A stretch of 64,000 nt of DNA from Fonsecaea monophora (GCF_001642475.1 NW_019173974.1:124001-188000); one strand, 5' to 3'; positions 9,878 through 21,203 are shown, counted from the stretch's first letter. Notes: generated by a model from the letters alone, not told the origin. Translations and numbers: made by a program.

Positions 9878-11800
9878 CTAGAATTGTATGTTGGCGTTCC
9901 AGTCAGCCATGAGGTCTGGCCAGAGGCCGTCCTCGAAACCCCTGAACAACTCTTCGGTGGAGATGGTTTCCGAAAGCACACCGGTGTCTGGACCCGGAGC
10001 TACAACGTTGGCTTCCGCGTTGAGCTTGCTGGCGTACCACTTTTTACAAGCACGCATTTTCTCTGCGAACAAGCTGAAGCGTGCTGCAACGGCGTTATTC
10101 GATGGTGTATCTCCAGCGGCAAGGCTCTGTTGGGAAACCGTTTCCATCTTTTGCGCCATTCGGTCTATAGCGGACGGAAAACTCATTTGAGAGCCTCTTA
10201 TCGATTGCAAGTCCCACCCGTCGAGGACAAGAAATGACATCTTGGCTAGAACAACCAAAGCGTGGATGAGATGCAGCCAAAAGGGGAAAGTTAGATTTGG
10301 CACACACCGCCATGGGATGGCATCTAGGCTGTCAAACAATAGGCTGACATGACTCAGACACTTGTATAGTGCTTCGGCACGGTGATACGGGCTCTCTGCG
10401 GGGACTGCGAATACGGTTTCAAAAAGGCAGATATAAGCATTTTGGGTCTGCATCTTCAGGAGCTCGTTGCCCGTCAGGCTGGGGGGTACACTCTCCTCGT
10501 ATTGCTTGAGGTCTTTTTCGAAACAACTCATAAAACTCCGTAGAGGCACAGTAGACGTCGTCAACAGCCCGAGAGAGGGAGAATAGACCTCTACGTTCCG
10601 ATGTAATCGGACCACATAGACAGCATAGATATCAGAGGGGTATTCTGCTGCGGCGACGAGAGCATTGCAACAGTCTTCCAAGTGTTGTGTCCAGCGCATA
10701 GGGTCCGACCTCCGAAAGCAGGATGACAATAGCCCAGACAGACTGTATACTCCAAGCAGGGCCCGTTGGTCGTCGGAGGTCTGGATACCATGGTTGGCCA
10801 GCTTGCCGTGGAATAACTCGGCGGCGTCAACCACCATGCCAATCGGGGTCAGTACTGCTGGCTGTCTAGGTCGATTTAACCCAAGGTCTGCAACCAAGGC
10901 GGTTGCCAAATATAGAAGGTTCATCACTTGCGGGTTGCTGTGAGAGTAGTAGTGGTACCAAGAGCTGAATACCAAGAGGCCTTGCAGGAGATCGAGAGAT
11001 TTTTCCCCTTTCATCAGCATGTGCTCCCCGATGTATCTCATCAAGTCATCAGCAAGCTGCCGTAATAATGACGGCTCAGCTTGAGCGGCCACCGTGATGC
11101 ATGCCCGGAAGAGAAATGGTTTCTCCTCGCGAAGGGCAACAGCTGTTGTTTGAGGGGGGATCACCACAAAAGGGAAGTGTACATTCATCTGTGTGCGGAA
11201 GTCGCTGAATAGCTTTTCTTCCAACACTGGTGCCAGAGTTACTCGAAATGAATCGCTTGCATTTGCGACACTGACTCCCACAGATTTCAAAGACTTTGCG
11301 CAGCTCGTTACTTGACTTGTGGTGGACTGTCTCTGATTGGTCGTGTTGCTGTCGCCTCCCCCTGTCAGCACCATCGACGTTGAGGTCGGGAGCGAGGCGG
11401 ACCATAGTCCGTTGGGAAAACCAGCAACACTTTCCGCAACAGTCGGGTTATCAGGCTGGGAGTACTGGCTGCCGCTACTTGGAGCAACGGTAGGCTCAAG
11501 CCGTGCAACAGGATCGCCGTCATTGTGCGCCAAGAGATCCGCCAGAGTATTGATCTTTTCCTCCAGGTGTGAGACGCGCGTTGACCTGCCGTTATTGCGC
11601 CGTTTGCGTGGCAGCGGTGCCGGAGTCGTGCAGAACTTGCCCAGGCGGTGGCATCGTACACAGATCGAGTTGGCAGACCCTTCCAATGGGACGCATTTCG
11701 CTTTGATCTGGACGCAAGGGCGACACGCCCGATTTGCTCTTAATCCCGGCGTGTCAGTATGAGGCGGAGGCGGCGGAAGTACGGAGTTGGTGGCCATCAT
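9878..11800 (-). CDS. Zn2Cys6 (Gal4-type) fungal transcription factor, 640 aa
   Basis: Single exon. The binuclear zinc cluster has cysteines at residues 26, 29, 36, 47, 50 and 57 (C-X2-C-X6-C-X10-C-X2-C-X6-C), the Gal4 spacing with a longer central loop. A basic linker (PRKRRNNGRS) that can act as nuclear signal follows, then a short heptad-like helix (VSHLEEKINTLADLL) for dimerisation. Residues from about 190 to 560 form the middle homology region of fungal-specific factors (for example FLFRACITVAAQAEPS, RALLGVYSLSGLLSSCFRRS). The C-terminus is acidic/aromatic and may serve as activation domain. Its target is unknown; the MFS exporter directly downstream on the same strand is the best candidate. 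The start is one of two adjacent ATGs (11800 and 11797). Confidence 0.92.
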   Translation of the reverse strand: MMATNSVLPPPPPHTDTPGLRANRACRPCVQIKAKCVPLEGSANSICVRCHRLGKFCTTPAPLPRKRRNNGRSTRVSHLEEKINTLADLLAHNDGDPVARLEPTVAPSSGSQYSQPDNPTVAESVAGFPNGLWSASLPTSTSMVLTGGGDSNTTNQRQSTTSQVTSCAKSLKSVGVSVANASDSFRVTLAPVLEEKLFSDFRTQMNVHFPFVVIPPQTTAVALREEKPFLFRACITVAAQAEPSLLRQLADDLMRYIGEHMLMKGEKSLDLLQGLLVFSSWYHYYSHSNPQVMNLLYLATALVADLGLNRPRQPAVLTPIGMVVDAAELFHGKLANHGIQTSDDQRALLGVYSLSGLLSSCFRRSDPMRWTQHLEDCCNALVAAAEYPSDIYAVYVVRLHRNVEVYSPSLGLLTTSTVPLRSFMSCFEKDLKQYEESVPPSLTGNELLKMQTQNAYICLFETVFAVPAESPYHRAEALYKCLSHVSLLFDSLDAIPWRCVPNLTFPFWLHLIHALVVLAKMSFLVLDGWDLQSIRGSQMSFPSAIDRMAQKMETVSQQSLAAGDTPSNNAVAARFSLFAEKMRACKKWYASKLNAEANVVAPGPDTGVLSETISTEELFRGFEDGLWPDLMADWNANIQF

Positions 11801-13089
11801 GGCATAAAGAATTCAATTGTATGCTGAACCAGCGTCGTTGTGCTTGACACTGACGCGCATGTTCAAGCCCAGAAATGGGGGAGTTTCGAATGGCCTTCCT
11901 CTCTCCTCTGCTTCCTCGTCAATTTCTTTTTCAATTGTCGATACAGAATGGTTATCCGCTCATCTATCACCCCCTAGACAGCCAGAAGCAGGCCCCCAGA
12001 ACTTCTAACACCCAACGTGCGACGCTTGTGGCTCTCATGGGTATCCGGACTTCTTTTGATCCTCCGGAGTCCGTGTCTGCCTCCGGGTCCGGTCCCAGCC
12101 GATTTAGGGTCGTCCATTCATGGTACAGCTTATGACAACCTGGTGGGCTCTTCGATCGCCACTAGAAGATGGCATGTTTCATTGTTCTTCCCGATTGAGA
12201 TTGTTCCGCGTGGTGGATTCCAAGTCATTCATCGGTGGTTAGATAGTGGCAGACATCAGGAGGTGGACGAAACCGAGTTTGCCTGTGAGGAATGTGGCAT
12301 GGTCTGACAGCAGAAGCACACAACGGCAGCTTTGATTTTGACACGGCTTGATGGCACTGAGGAGGCTGGAAATGATGGTTGGCCTGAAAAGTTGTAAGAT
12401 CTGAGGCTTCGTCGTTGCAATGGGGTTATGGTGAGGTTCATGGCATGGGTTCGTAGGCAATGAAGTTGTGTTGTCTTGGTAGACTTGAGTGATCCCGTGG
12501 CTGTGGAGGGGAAAAAATGACAGAGTCTGACAAGGCCCTTTTCGGCTTGGTGCGGTACATACACTCCAAGTATACAATGAGTGAGTGAGTTAGTGAGTGG
12601 CCATCGAGGCACATATTTCTGTCAATGATAGATAACTATAGCTTCCTACTGCGTGCTCGGTTCCCTGTAACTCTGTACCGATACTGTTTTTCGACAGCAT
12701 CTTGAAATCCTTGTGAGGTGTGACAGCCTTTCCTTTGAGGTCGAGCACCCTGAAGGCCCTGAATATGTTCGCCTTCCATAAGCGATATACCGAATCATCG
12801 AGGCATATTTCAAGGAGACTGACTCCAAGACCCCATGAACCGTACAAGAATGGGCCTATAATAACGCAGTCTGTGAGCACGTAATCAGTCTCCCGTTAGG
12901 GACTGGTACAAATCCTGACCTCCCAAATATACATGTGCATATATTTAAGTATCAGAATCTTCGTCTTCAAGTGGTACAGTTGATGGATTGGTTCATTAAT
13001 CTTTCTCACGGGGACATCTCTCATTTCTATTGTGTTGAAACTAATCCATTTCGACCTCTTCTGCTCGTGGGAACGCTCACAGGGTTCGC
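11801..13089. other. Intergenic, upstream of the Zn2Cys6 gene and 3' of aldehyde dehydrogenase
   Basis: 1.29 kb containing the regulator's promoter and the 3' flank of the ALDH gene. The minus-strand open frame at about 12590-12880 (96 codons) has no recognisable motif and no good ATG context, so I did not call it. Confidence 0.5.
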
Positions 13090-14626
13090 TTACAGAGAGA
13101 TGAAGACAGACTTCAACTCGGTCCAATAATCCGTTGCATACCTGCTCAACTCGCGGCCGTCGCCGCTCTGCTTGAAGCCACCAAACGGCATGTCAAAGGC
13201 CATGGTCGGGCTCGTGCAGTTGACGCCCACCGATCCAGCCTCGAGAGCCTTGGCCACGCGCAAAGCACGAGAGATATCCTTTGTGAAAACACTCGCGTAC
13301 AGTCCGTATTCGGTGTCGTTGGCACGCTTCAATACCTCCTCTTCATCGGTGAAGGTGTTAATGCACACGACGGGCCCAAAGATCTCTTCCTTCATGACCT
13401 TCGAGTCTTCGGGGGCATTGGCAATGATGGTGGGCTCGATGAAGTAACCGGTTGTGCCTTCGCGGCCACCGCCGATGGGAATATCCAGCTTGTTCTCCTT
13501 GGCATAGTTGAGGTATCCCATCACACGATCGAATTGGATCTTGTCAGCCTGAGGTCCACGTCGGGTACCGGCGACCGTGGCATCGCCAGACGTGCCCATC
13601 TGGACCATGGCAGCTTTCATGGCTTCCATGAATTTGTCGGCAATATTGGCATGGACGTACACCCGTGAGCTGGCGATACAAGCTTGGCCCGAGTTTGCAA
13701 GGATGGAGAAGGCAGAGGCAGGGACAGCCTTTGCCAGGTCAGCGTCGTCGAAGATGACCAACGGACTCTTGCCTCCCAGCTCCAGAGTGACGTTCTTGAG
13801 GTTGGATTCAGCGGCGGCCTTCTTGACGGCTCGGCCGGCAATGACTGAACCGGTAAAGGAGACCTTTCGAATATCCATGTGCTTGGCGATGGCCTCACCA
13901 CAAGGTCTACCATAGCCACTGAGAATGTTCAGCACACCCTTGGGCAGGCCGATTTCTTGACAAAGTCTGCCAACGACAAGAGAAGAAAGGGGCGATTTCT
14001 CCGAAGACTTGAGGACCAACGTGTTGCCAGTAATCAGAGCCGGACCGACTTTGTTAACGAGCATGAGGAGAGGGGCGTTCCAGGGAATGATGGCACCGCA
14101 AACACCAAAAGGTTGGCGAAACGTGATGTTAACCATGTCCTTGGTATTCAGGGACGAATCACCATGGACATCGAGGGCTCTGCCGGCCAAGTATCTCAAG
14201 ATCTGAACCGCAACATGGCCGAAGACTGTAAAGGGTTAGTGATGCCACTGCTATTGAGGGGCCAGCCGTCGAGGACTTACAGTCACCAATGTAAGGTTTG
14301 CCCATGCTAATGGCTTCTAGGTAACCGATCTCGTCTATGTTCTTCTCCATGGCATCGGCCAGTTTTTCCACATAGGCTTGTCTTTCCCCAGCAGAAAGGG
14401 CCGACCAAGCAGGGAAAGCAGCCTGGGCTGCCTTTACCGCCTCGTCAACATCCTCGGCGCCAGCTTCATATACCGATGCAGCCAACTTCTCGTTGTTGGG
14501 GTTGATGATGTCGAACTTCTTCCCTGACTTGGACGGAACGAATTCACCATTGATAAAGAGACGGTCTTCGATGTGCTTTGGCTGGAATCCCTGGGCGGGA
14601 GCATCGACGGTTGCTGAGGGAGCCAT
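13090..14626 (-). CDS. NAD(P)+-dependent aldehyde dehydrogenase (ALDH superfamily), two exons, 493 aa
   Basis: Exon 1 is 14281-14626, the intron 14226-14280 (55 bp, GTAAGT...CTAAC...TTTACAG), exon 2 13090-14225; the junction reads PYIGDFFGHVAV. The enzyme oxidises aldehydes to carboxylic acids. Catalytic landmarks are present: PWNAPLL with Asn165, VTLELGGKSP with general base Glu264, and NSGQACIASSRV with nucleophile Cys298. EEIFGPVV and the C-terminal MPFGGFKQSGDGRE are also standard. There is no mitochondrial presequence, so it is probably cytosolic, like fungal AldA-type ethanol/acetaldehyde enzymes, but substrate specificity is not proved. The length is typical. The upstream gap is 2 kb and contains possible CreA-type sites. 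Confidence 0.93.
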
Positions 14627-15063
14627 CTTGTGTTGGGGCTGTATCGGTAAGGCTATGGTTATTGAGGGGTAGGGAAGCTGGCCTTATTCAATGGTGAGTG
14701 ATTAACGAGATGTTCACAGAAGAAGAAAAAAATGCCAGGACACAAGGTGGTCTTATATACGCCGAGGACATGGCTCGACTGAGGGTCAGCTCTGATCAAA
14801 CACTCAAAAGACACGACAACCAAAAGGCCACAAAAACAGCACCAGTGAACGATACCGTATGCAACCCCTCTTGCCCTCTTCCCGCAAATTGGGTTTAGCA
14901 ACCATATCGCTTGGTCAGGCCAACAGCCTCCAGGGTCATAAGCCCCATGGGTTGGAAGTGTCCCAGTATTCCTTCGCAGCCGACGTGGCGAATCAACTGG
15001 TGAGATACCCGTCTTGCCCCCCTTTCCTGAGACCTGACACGGTGGTTCAAAGGACAAAGAGTT

Positions 15064-15128
15064 GTGGGGTTCGGTTTGAGGAGGAGATACGAAAGCATGG
15101 CAAGTAATCCATTTTCTGCTAACCCCAC
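15064..15128. promoter_or_regulatory. Pair of inverted CreA-type GTGGGG elements upstream of ALDH
   Basis: GTGGGG on the plus strand at 15064-15069 and CCCCAC at 15123-15128 fit the CreA consensus SYGGRG. Six-base degenerate sites occur by chance, so this is suggestive only; fungal aldA genes are known carbon-catabolite targets. Confidence 0.35.
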
Positions 15129-16316
15129 CCACAAGTACACGAGTCGACCAGAGTCTAGCACACTCCTTGTCGAGTAAGCAGTAGCACTGGTGGGCCTGAC
15201 GAGGCTTTGGGAGTCGGATTGAGTGCTGACAGGGTTTTTGCAAATACTAGCAGCCAAATCACAAGTTTGGTACCATCGAGGTGACTTGTGGGAGAGGGTG
15301 AGAAAGAGAGAAAAGAAACGAGTCTCAGAGAAGAAACAGACGGCGGAAAGGGAGCGACGTCAAGTGTCAGTCATTGTCGTCCTCGACACTCACTCCAGAT
15401 TCCCAAAATACTCGTTTTACTGTACGAGCACAATACGAAGGACCTAGTTGTACACTGCGCACACAAGGACAAGGCCTCACACAACTCGACAATCGCGGCA
15501 TGCTGCATACTCATGGTACTTTAGCGAGGGGCAATCCACCTCGTCATTTGGTGGCGTTTGTCATACACACGAGGTAAAAGGCCAGCCACAAATTAGTTAT
15601 ATTTTATCTAAACGGACCCTGTCAATCCGGATTTGTTCCCAACCGACCAGGGACGTACGTGTACCGAGAACGGCTACAACAGAGTGATACATCCGGAGGC
15701 ATTATTAATGCTCAATTCGTGTCCATACTATGTACTTCTGTGTACGAGGTCTAGGCCACTTCATACTATCCGTCAGATATGGATGGAGGGGTAGGTCAGG
15801 TAGCAGGGAATCGCGACGCAAAGGAACATTCCGAATAGTTCTGCTGCTCGTCCAAAGAACGAGTACCTGTTTCGGAGGGGTCACCTCCAGTTGAAGCTTG
15901 GATCCCGCCGCTAGGTATACTCTGGCAAAAGGGCTAAATAGCCTGTTAGGCTACAGACAGTAAGCGGGCTTCAAGGTGCCATCGTGCGTCTTCTACTTGA
16001 AAGGGTTTTCGGCTTGGCTTTGATCCTTTGAATAGATGCGGTGTACGTATGTACCAAGGATGACTCCAGTGGTTTCTGCCCCCTTGATAAATCATCGTGA
16101 GGGTCAGACACCTTTTCCCCAGGCGAGCTCAGTGTTTACATGTCCCGGTGGAACCCCTTCTGGGCCATTTTCATGCTGGGCCCCCAGAGTATGGCTCAGA
16201 TCCTCCAGGGCCATCGGATTCGGGGCTTCAAAGTTGTACGACCTTGGTCCATCCTTGACTTCGTACAACCTCAACTTGGATTTCCCTGAGGCATTCCCGG
16301 CCAAATAGCGGGAGAT

Positions 16317-16489
16317 GTACTCGGTACGTCGTAGGAAGCGGTGAATGGAGTTAAAAGGTGTTTTACTGACTGGAAACTCGGTACATGCCTAGGGATCTAT
16401 CTACGGTATGTCCATATATTGTGGGGCTTTTATATCTCTTGTATCCTTTCAACTCAGCTAGGTATACATGGTCTCGCAGTACCGAGTAC
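16317..16489. repeat. Cluster of GTACTCGGTAC motifs (two exact, one partial)
   Basis: Exact plus-strand copy at 16317-16327, exact reverse-complement copy (GTACCGAGTAC) at 16479-16489, and a partial ACTCGGTAC at 16376-16384. Further copies occur elsewhere in the window (see findings). Function unknown. Confidence 0.85.
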
Positions 16490-16631
16490 GAGGTCGGACG
16501 CCTTTCCTTATCTATTATAAGTTAGACCAATTTCCTGATTGTCACTATGTATACATAGACCCCCAAACTCAGCATTCCCTGCACTCCTAAAGCGGAGCCT
16601 GTACCTGAGCTTGACCTTGTTGCAGCAGCCA

Positions 16632-17620
16632 TCATGAGTTAGTCCACTCGGCCTTTTTCTTCTCTGCAAACGCCTTCATGCCAATCTTTTGATCTTGGCT
16701 ACCAAACAGACTGTGGAATATGCGTCGTTCGTACTCAACACCCTCTCTGACCCCAAGGTCCTGGCTCTTGTTGACAACTTCTTTGGCCGCAATGACCGCC
16801 ACCCGACTGTAACCAGCAATCTTTTCCGCCGTGTTTAGAGCACCCTCAAGAACCTCTTTGTTTCCCCCCTCGAAGGCTTTGGCAGCGAGACCGTGTTTCT
16901 CGGCCTCCTCGCCACTAAGATTGTTTCCTGTGAGAATGAGTTCCATAGACTTGCTCTTCCCAAGGGCTGCAGTGAGGCGCTGGGACCCTCCTGCACCTGG
17001 TATTGTGCCAAGTTTGATCTCGGGTTGCCCAAAGTTTGCAGTCTTGGTGCAGTACAGGACGTCGCACATCATGGCAAGCTCACATCCTCCACCAAGAGCA
17101 TGTCCCGAGACTGCTGCGATGATGGGTTTTCGTAGGGTTGTCATGTAAGACCAAGGGGCTATGAAGTTGTTGACATAGGCGTCGGAAAAGGTCAAGGGAG
17201 CCATCTCTTTGATGTCTGCGCCGGCTAATCATAACCTGTCAGTCTGCGATCAATCTGTTGCAGATATACTCTTTTTCTTACCGGCAAATGCCTTGTCACT
17301 GCCGGTCAAAACAATGGCACCAATATCCTTGTCGTCTTCGTATTTCTTCAGAGCATCGTTTAATTCAACAAACAGAGCACTAGAGAGGGCGTTCAGGGCT
17401 TTCGGACGATTGAGCGTGACTGGAGATGTTAGAGGGTACCCTGTGGTAGACACAACCATAGTTCTAAAAACGTACTGAGTCCAACGCCTGGTCTGGGTGT
17501 AGACACCAAAATGTTTTCATAGCTGCTGGAAGTGGATTGAAAGCGGACCAGCCGTGGGAGGGTTCGTGGCACAGCAGAGAGCGCGGCAGCAGGACGCGAG
17601 AGCAGCCTCAGAGGAGCCAT
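16632..17620 (-). CDS. Mitochondrial enoyl-CoA hydratase (crotonase), three exons, 291 aa
   Basis: Exons are 17476-17620, 17282-17419 and 16632-17224; introns are 17420-17475 (56 bp) and 17225-17281 (57 bp), both GT-AG. The junctions give [16 protein letters not shown] and [13 protein letters not shown], both crotonase signatures. The enzyme hydrates 2-trans-enoyl-CoA in beta-oxidation or branched-chain amino-acid breakdown. The oxyanion/active-site region [14 protein letters not shown] and the second glutamate in [20 protein letters not shown] carry the two catalytic acids of ECHS1-type hydratases. The N-terminus ([20 protein letters not shown], then [10 protein letters not shown]) is a basic amphipathic mitochondrial targeting sequence. 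The gene is divergent from rer1. Confidence 0.94.
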
Positions 17621-18205
17621 TGTGCAAAGTTGTTGCTATACAGTATTATCAAGGAGATCGCAGAGATCTCGAGGGAGTGATGCTTTACATATTGCAGGTA
17701 AAGCATTGACACAGCTTCGACACCGCAGAACACAAGCCCAAGCCCACAACCCACCTGTTTGTCCTCGGCTGCTGGTCCGCAGTTTTGGCCGACCACCGAC
17801 GATTCGCCGCGGGAAGACATGAGGACCCCGGAACGGATTAACTAGCCTGCTAGCATTCAAACTTATCGCCACAGGCAGAAGCGGGTGTGGCTAGTGAGGC
17901 GCAGTTTTGGACGTTTGCCCTGCGCTCTGGAGCCTCCACTCCCAAGTTTTGTGAACGGCTGCCACGAGTGAAAAACACGACGTGGCTTCAACAAACAGAC
18001 TTCCACCCCCTTTAACACATCTCGCCACATTGTTAGTTCATTCCTTGTCGCCAAATATCGTCTCTAACTCTACGACGGGTTTGTTCTTCGTTGTAACAGA
18101 CATCCTCAACTTGTGCGCGCCTCACCCATACCTTGTCCCCAACCGCGCCTGAACTGCATGCGCAGGCCCTATATCTCCGCAACACTACCGACGAGCGCTG
18201 CCACT
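17621..18205. promoter_or_regulatory. Divergent promoter region, enoyl-CoA hydratase and rer1
   Basis: The start codons diverge across 585 bp. No specific operator or TATA element is convincing. The two genes have unrelated functions, so shared control is not implied. Confidence 0.45.
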
Positions 18206-18883
18206 ATGGACGGACCTGAGCCGGAAACTACCCCTTTCGACGCCATAAGTACACAGAGCAATAAGCTGCTAAGGGTATGAACTAGCACTCCAAGAGGGGA
18301 AACAATTCCAGGCCGCTAACAAAGATCTCCTGCAGCAATACCAAACTTACCTCGACAAATCAACCCCCTACGTCGCCTACCGATGGTCGGCAACCGCTGT
18401 GCTCCTCCTTCTCTTCTTCCTCCGGATCATTGTCGCTCAAGGCTGGTATATTGTCGCCTATTGTCTGGGCATTTACCTGCTCAATCTCTTCCTCGCGTTC
18501 CTTCAGCCCAAATTCGATCCCAGCCTGTCGCAGGACGAGGGACTCGAGGATGGTGAAGGCTCATCTCTGCCCACCAAGAATGACGACGAGTTCAGACCGT
18601 TTATCAGAAGGCTGCCCGAGTTCAAGTTCTGGCATTCTGCAACAAGAGCAATCACCATCAGCTTTCTCTGCAGTTGGTTTGAGATCTTTAACCTGCCGGT
18701 CTTCTGGCCCGTGCTCGTTATGTACTGGCTGATCCTCTTCTCCCTAACTAGTGAGCTGATCCATCCTCCATGAGCGAGTGCCGTCGCTGACATTGCATCC
18801 CAGTGAGACGACAGATCCAACATATGATCAAGTACCGTTACGTACCCTTCTCGTTCGGAAAGGCCAAATACCCCGGCAAATAA
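18206..18883 (+). CDS. rer1: Rer1, Golgi-to-ER retrieval receptor for membrane proteins, three exons, 187 aa
   Basis: Exons are 18206-18274, 18336-18750 and 18804-18883; introns are 18275-18335 (61 bp, GCTAAC branch, CTGCAG) and 18751-18803 (53 bp, GTGAGC...GCTGAC...CCCAG). The spliced protein contains [17 protein letters not shown], the signature start of Rer1 proteins. Four hydrophobic segments follow, the first two around [18 protein letters not shown] and [21 protein letters not shown]. Next come an acidic loop, [14 protein letters not shown], and the end [20 protein letters not shown]. Rer1 sits in the cis-Golgi and returns escaped ER membrane proteins through COPI vesicles. The length matches the family (about 190 aa). 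Both junctions restore conserved residues, making the model secure. Confidence 0.96.
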
Positions 18884-19449
18884 TGAATGGCCACTTTTGG
18901 GCTGGCCGGCTTTCTCACGTTTTCGTTCACATCTAAATAATCCTTGACAGCTGGGTCCGAGTATCATGGGAGATAGACTGCCGCAGGAATGTACAGTGCC
19001 GTTTCAGCGTTTTTTCTGCAACCGCGACCCAGCGCTCTCGATCACATGTACCGATTCAGCGACTTGACCTGTTCGTCGATTGGACAGGAGATGAGTATCA
19101 CGAATAGATTTGCATGGAGGCAGCCGAGATGCTCGTGCTTGCCATTCATTGCATCAGTTCAGCCTGGATTCCCTCCCTCTGCCTTTTTCATGTCTACCGG
19201 AATCCTTTGGTCGAACAGAAGACGTTGCCTCCTTTGCATCACAACAGCAGCTTCAAATGCTCATCCCTTTGCTTTTTATTTAGGCCGGCCAGGCTTATAT
19301 CTGTCATCTCCAGCACGCCAGATTATTTGACGCATCTTTTCATCTTCTCCACTTAGCTCTTGAGTTCTCGATCATTACTCTCCTCTGCCCTCTCTTCTTC
19401 GACGAAACACGGCCATCGTCGCGCAAAATCCCGAGTATCAACTCTAGAC
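18884..19449. other. Intergenic between rer1 and the broken APH-fold gene
   Basis: 566 bp holding the rer1 3' end and the presumed old promoter of the downstream gene. The last 90 bp before ATG 19450 are C/T-rich and in-frame open, but contain no ATG. Nothing else recognised. Confidence 0.5.
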
Positions 19450-21203
19450 ATGGATCACTTCATCTTACCGAGTCAACCCTCAGCACCATTAGCATATGCT
19501 CTTGATCCTGAAGGCTACCTGAATCGCCTCAACGACAGCCAGCAATATGCGAGATACGACACCATCCCTTTGCGTAACCCACCAGGTGCAGAAAATTCCG
19601 TTCTTGTTCAAGCGACAATCCGTGATCAGTCCACCGGATATGCCGAGCTGAACCATGACCCGTCCTTTCCTCCTTCGCTGGTCTTTTACCATCTTCCTGA
19701 GCCTCCTTCAGATCCTCAAACATCCGAAGATTCTCACCCCAAAGCACTAGTAAGGGCAGATGTCTTCTATATTTCTGTGCCCAGATCCCTCTTCACGTCC
19801 CTAATCGTTTCGAATCAACATGGCATATTTACTTTACCTGTTACTAACCCGACTCGCAGAGCATCCACCAAGCTGCATTGTTATTGTTCACGAAACCCTC
19901 GTCGCCCGAACACCACACCCCGTCCAGAAGGGAAGGACTTGCTCGACTTATGCCATTTCGTCGTTGTTCCTTGGACTCACTGTCCATGGGGTCGTTGTAT
20001 GATGTACAGCAACAAACAGATGTTCATATTCCTAGGCCTCTCCATTATGACCCTGAACGCTCGATCTTGCTCACTTCGGCGTGGGGGAACTTGCGGCCAC
20101 TTTCACTCCTGTTCGGCGAAGCCTTTGACCAAAATACTCAAAGTCGTGTAAGAACGGCAGACCGATCTGCAGTTCGAAGTCTCTTTGCGTGCCCTCGGGT
20201 CGTTAGGCCCTTTTTCAAGTTGCTGGGTACGAGATTGGCTGTCTTGCTTGCCACGATGCACGACCCGCATATCATGAAACAGCTGCAGTTGACGAGCAAT
20301 GCTCCGTCGCCTACGAAATTTGCCTGTGCGGATGAAGGGAGACACAGACTTCGTGGAGAGGTTACAAAATGGCGAAATCACGTTCAGCACATGGAGGTAT
20401 TTGTGGAGTCTCCGAACGTGTTGGACCGTTTCTGCAGAATTCTCCTCGACGATGTCGACCGGCAATATTTTCCAGACAATTAGTGCTTCAGTCATGGTAA
20501 TTGCTCCTTTGACAGCATCTTGGCCACCTTGACACCGGGAGAAACGGACGAACCATTTGGAATGGCTTTCTGGGAGCATGCTGGTTTCTGCGGAAGAGGG
20601 GTCAACGGTGACATCGCCCAACTGTTTGCAGAGCTTGAAGCATACCGAATTGCGGTCTTCTCTCAAAGTGTTGCTGGTAGCAGCCGCAATCCGCGTCTCG
20701 TTGACTACGGGGTTGCGCTTCATAGTCTTCAGAGCAGTCTTCTGAAACGGTACAAACATGAGAGCAAGTGGTTGACGCCCAAGGACATGTCGCCCAACCG
20801 CATGCAGTGGTGGGGGAGGAAGAAGACGGTGGAACAGGAAGAAGCCCAAGTCGCTTCACCAAAGGCAATTGAACGCTCCATCTACCTCGCCCACAGCCTG
20901 TACCTCATCAACGCGGCTTTCGAGAAGCCATGGCTCTGCACAAGAAGGCAATGTCCTCGTGTCAATGGACGCCACACAGAAGTCAAACGGGACTGTGGCC
21001 TGGTGCGGTATATCTTTCACTGTGGGCTCGAGGTCCTCTCTCTTGCTGGGGAGAACGAAGAGGCGTTCAGCCATCTCGATGTCAAAAACGAGATCCATCA
21101 ATTCAGAGGTGGCTTGGGCGGTTGGCATCCGCGGGTTGTGGAGCTTTTTCACGAAGTGAACGACGTGTGGCGCGGTTCTATGATCCCTTTGATGTTTTTC
21201 TGA
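19450..21203 (+). pseudogene. Aminoglycoside-phosphotransferase-fold kinase gene, apparently inactivated
   Basis: Exon 1 is 19450-19749 (100 codons), the intron 19750-19859 (110 bp, GTAAGG...ACTAAC...CGCAG, phase 0) and exon 2 19860-21203. Exon 2 is one frame except for a TAG at 20481-20483. The frame resembles fungal APH/choline-kinase-fold proteins: ILLTSAWGNLRPLSLLF, LGTRLAVLLATMHDP, CFSHGNCSFDSIL and FCGRGVNGDIAQLFAELE. The stop falls immediately before CFSHGN. Family members have HGD at the catalytic loop and a D-W-E metal site before GRGVNGD; here they are HGN and F-W-E. CAG-to-TAG and TGAT-to-TAAT would explain the stop and the Asp-to-Asn change. An alternative is an unrecognised intron (donor 20397, ending at TAG 20483) that removes the stop, but both catalytic residues would still be missing. 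Confidence 0.62.

Larger units (their letters stand above)
14627..16631. other. Long intergenic, ALDH promoter side and 3' flank of enoyl-CoA hydratase
   Basis: 2.0 kb with no convincing gene. It contains two GTGGGG CreA-type elements in opposite orientation (15064-15069 and, on the minus strand, 15123-15128), about 440-500 bp upstream of the ALDH start. It also holds two exact copies of GTACTCGGTAC in opposite orientation (16317-16327 and 16479-16489), with a partial copy at 16376-16384. Confidence 0.55.

Noticed and set aside
14659..15243. 194-codon minus-strand frame upstream of ALDH
   Set aside because: Overlaps the ALDH promoter side; low-information residues and no family resemblance.
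20397..20483. Possible intron removing the stop in the APH-fold gene
   Set aside because: Donor GTATTT is weak, no good branch point is seen, and the 29 residues lost align in pattern with the family; kept only as an alternative.
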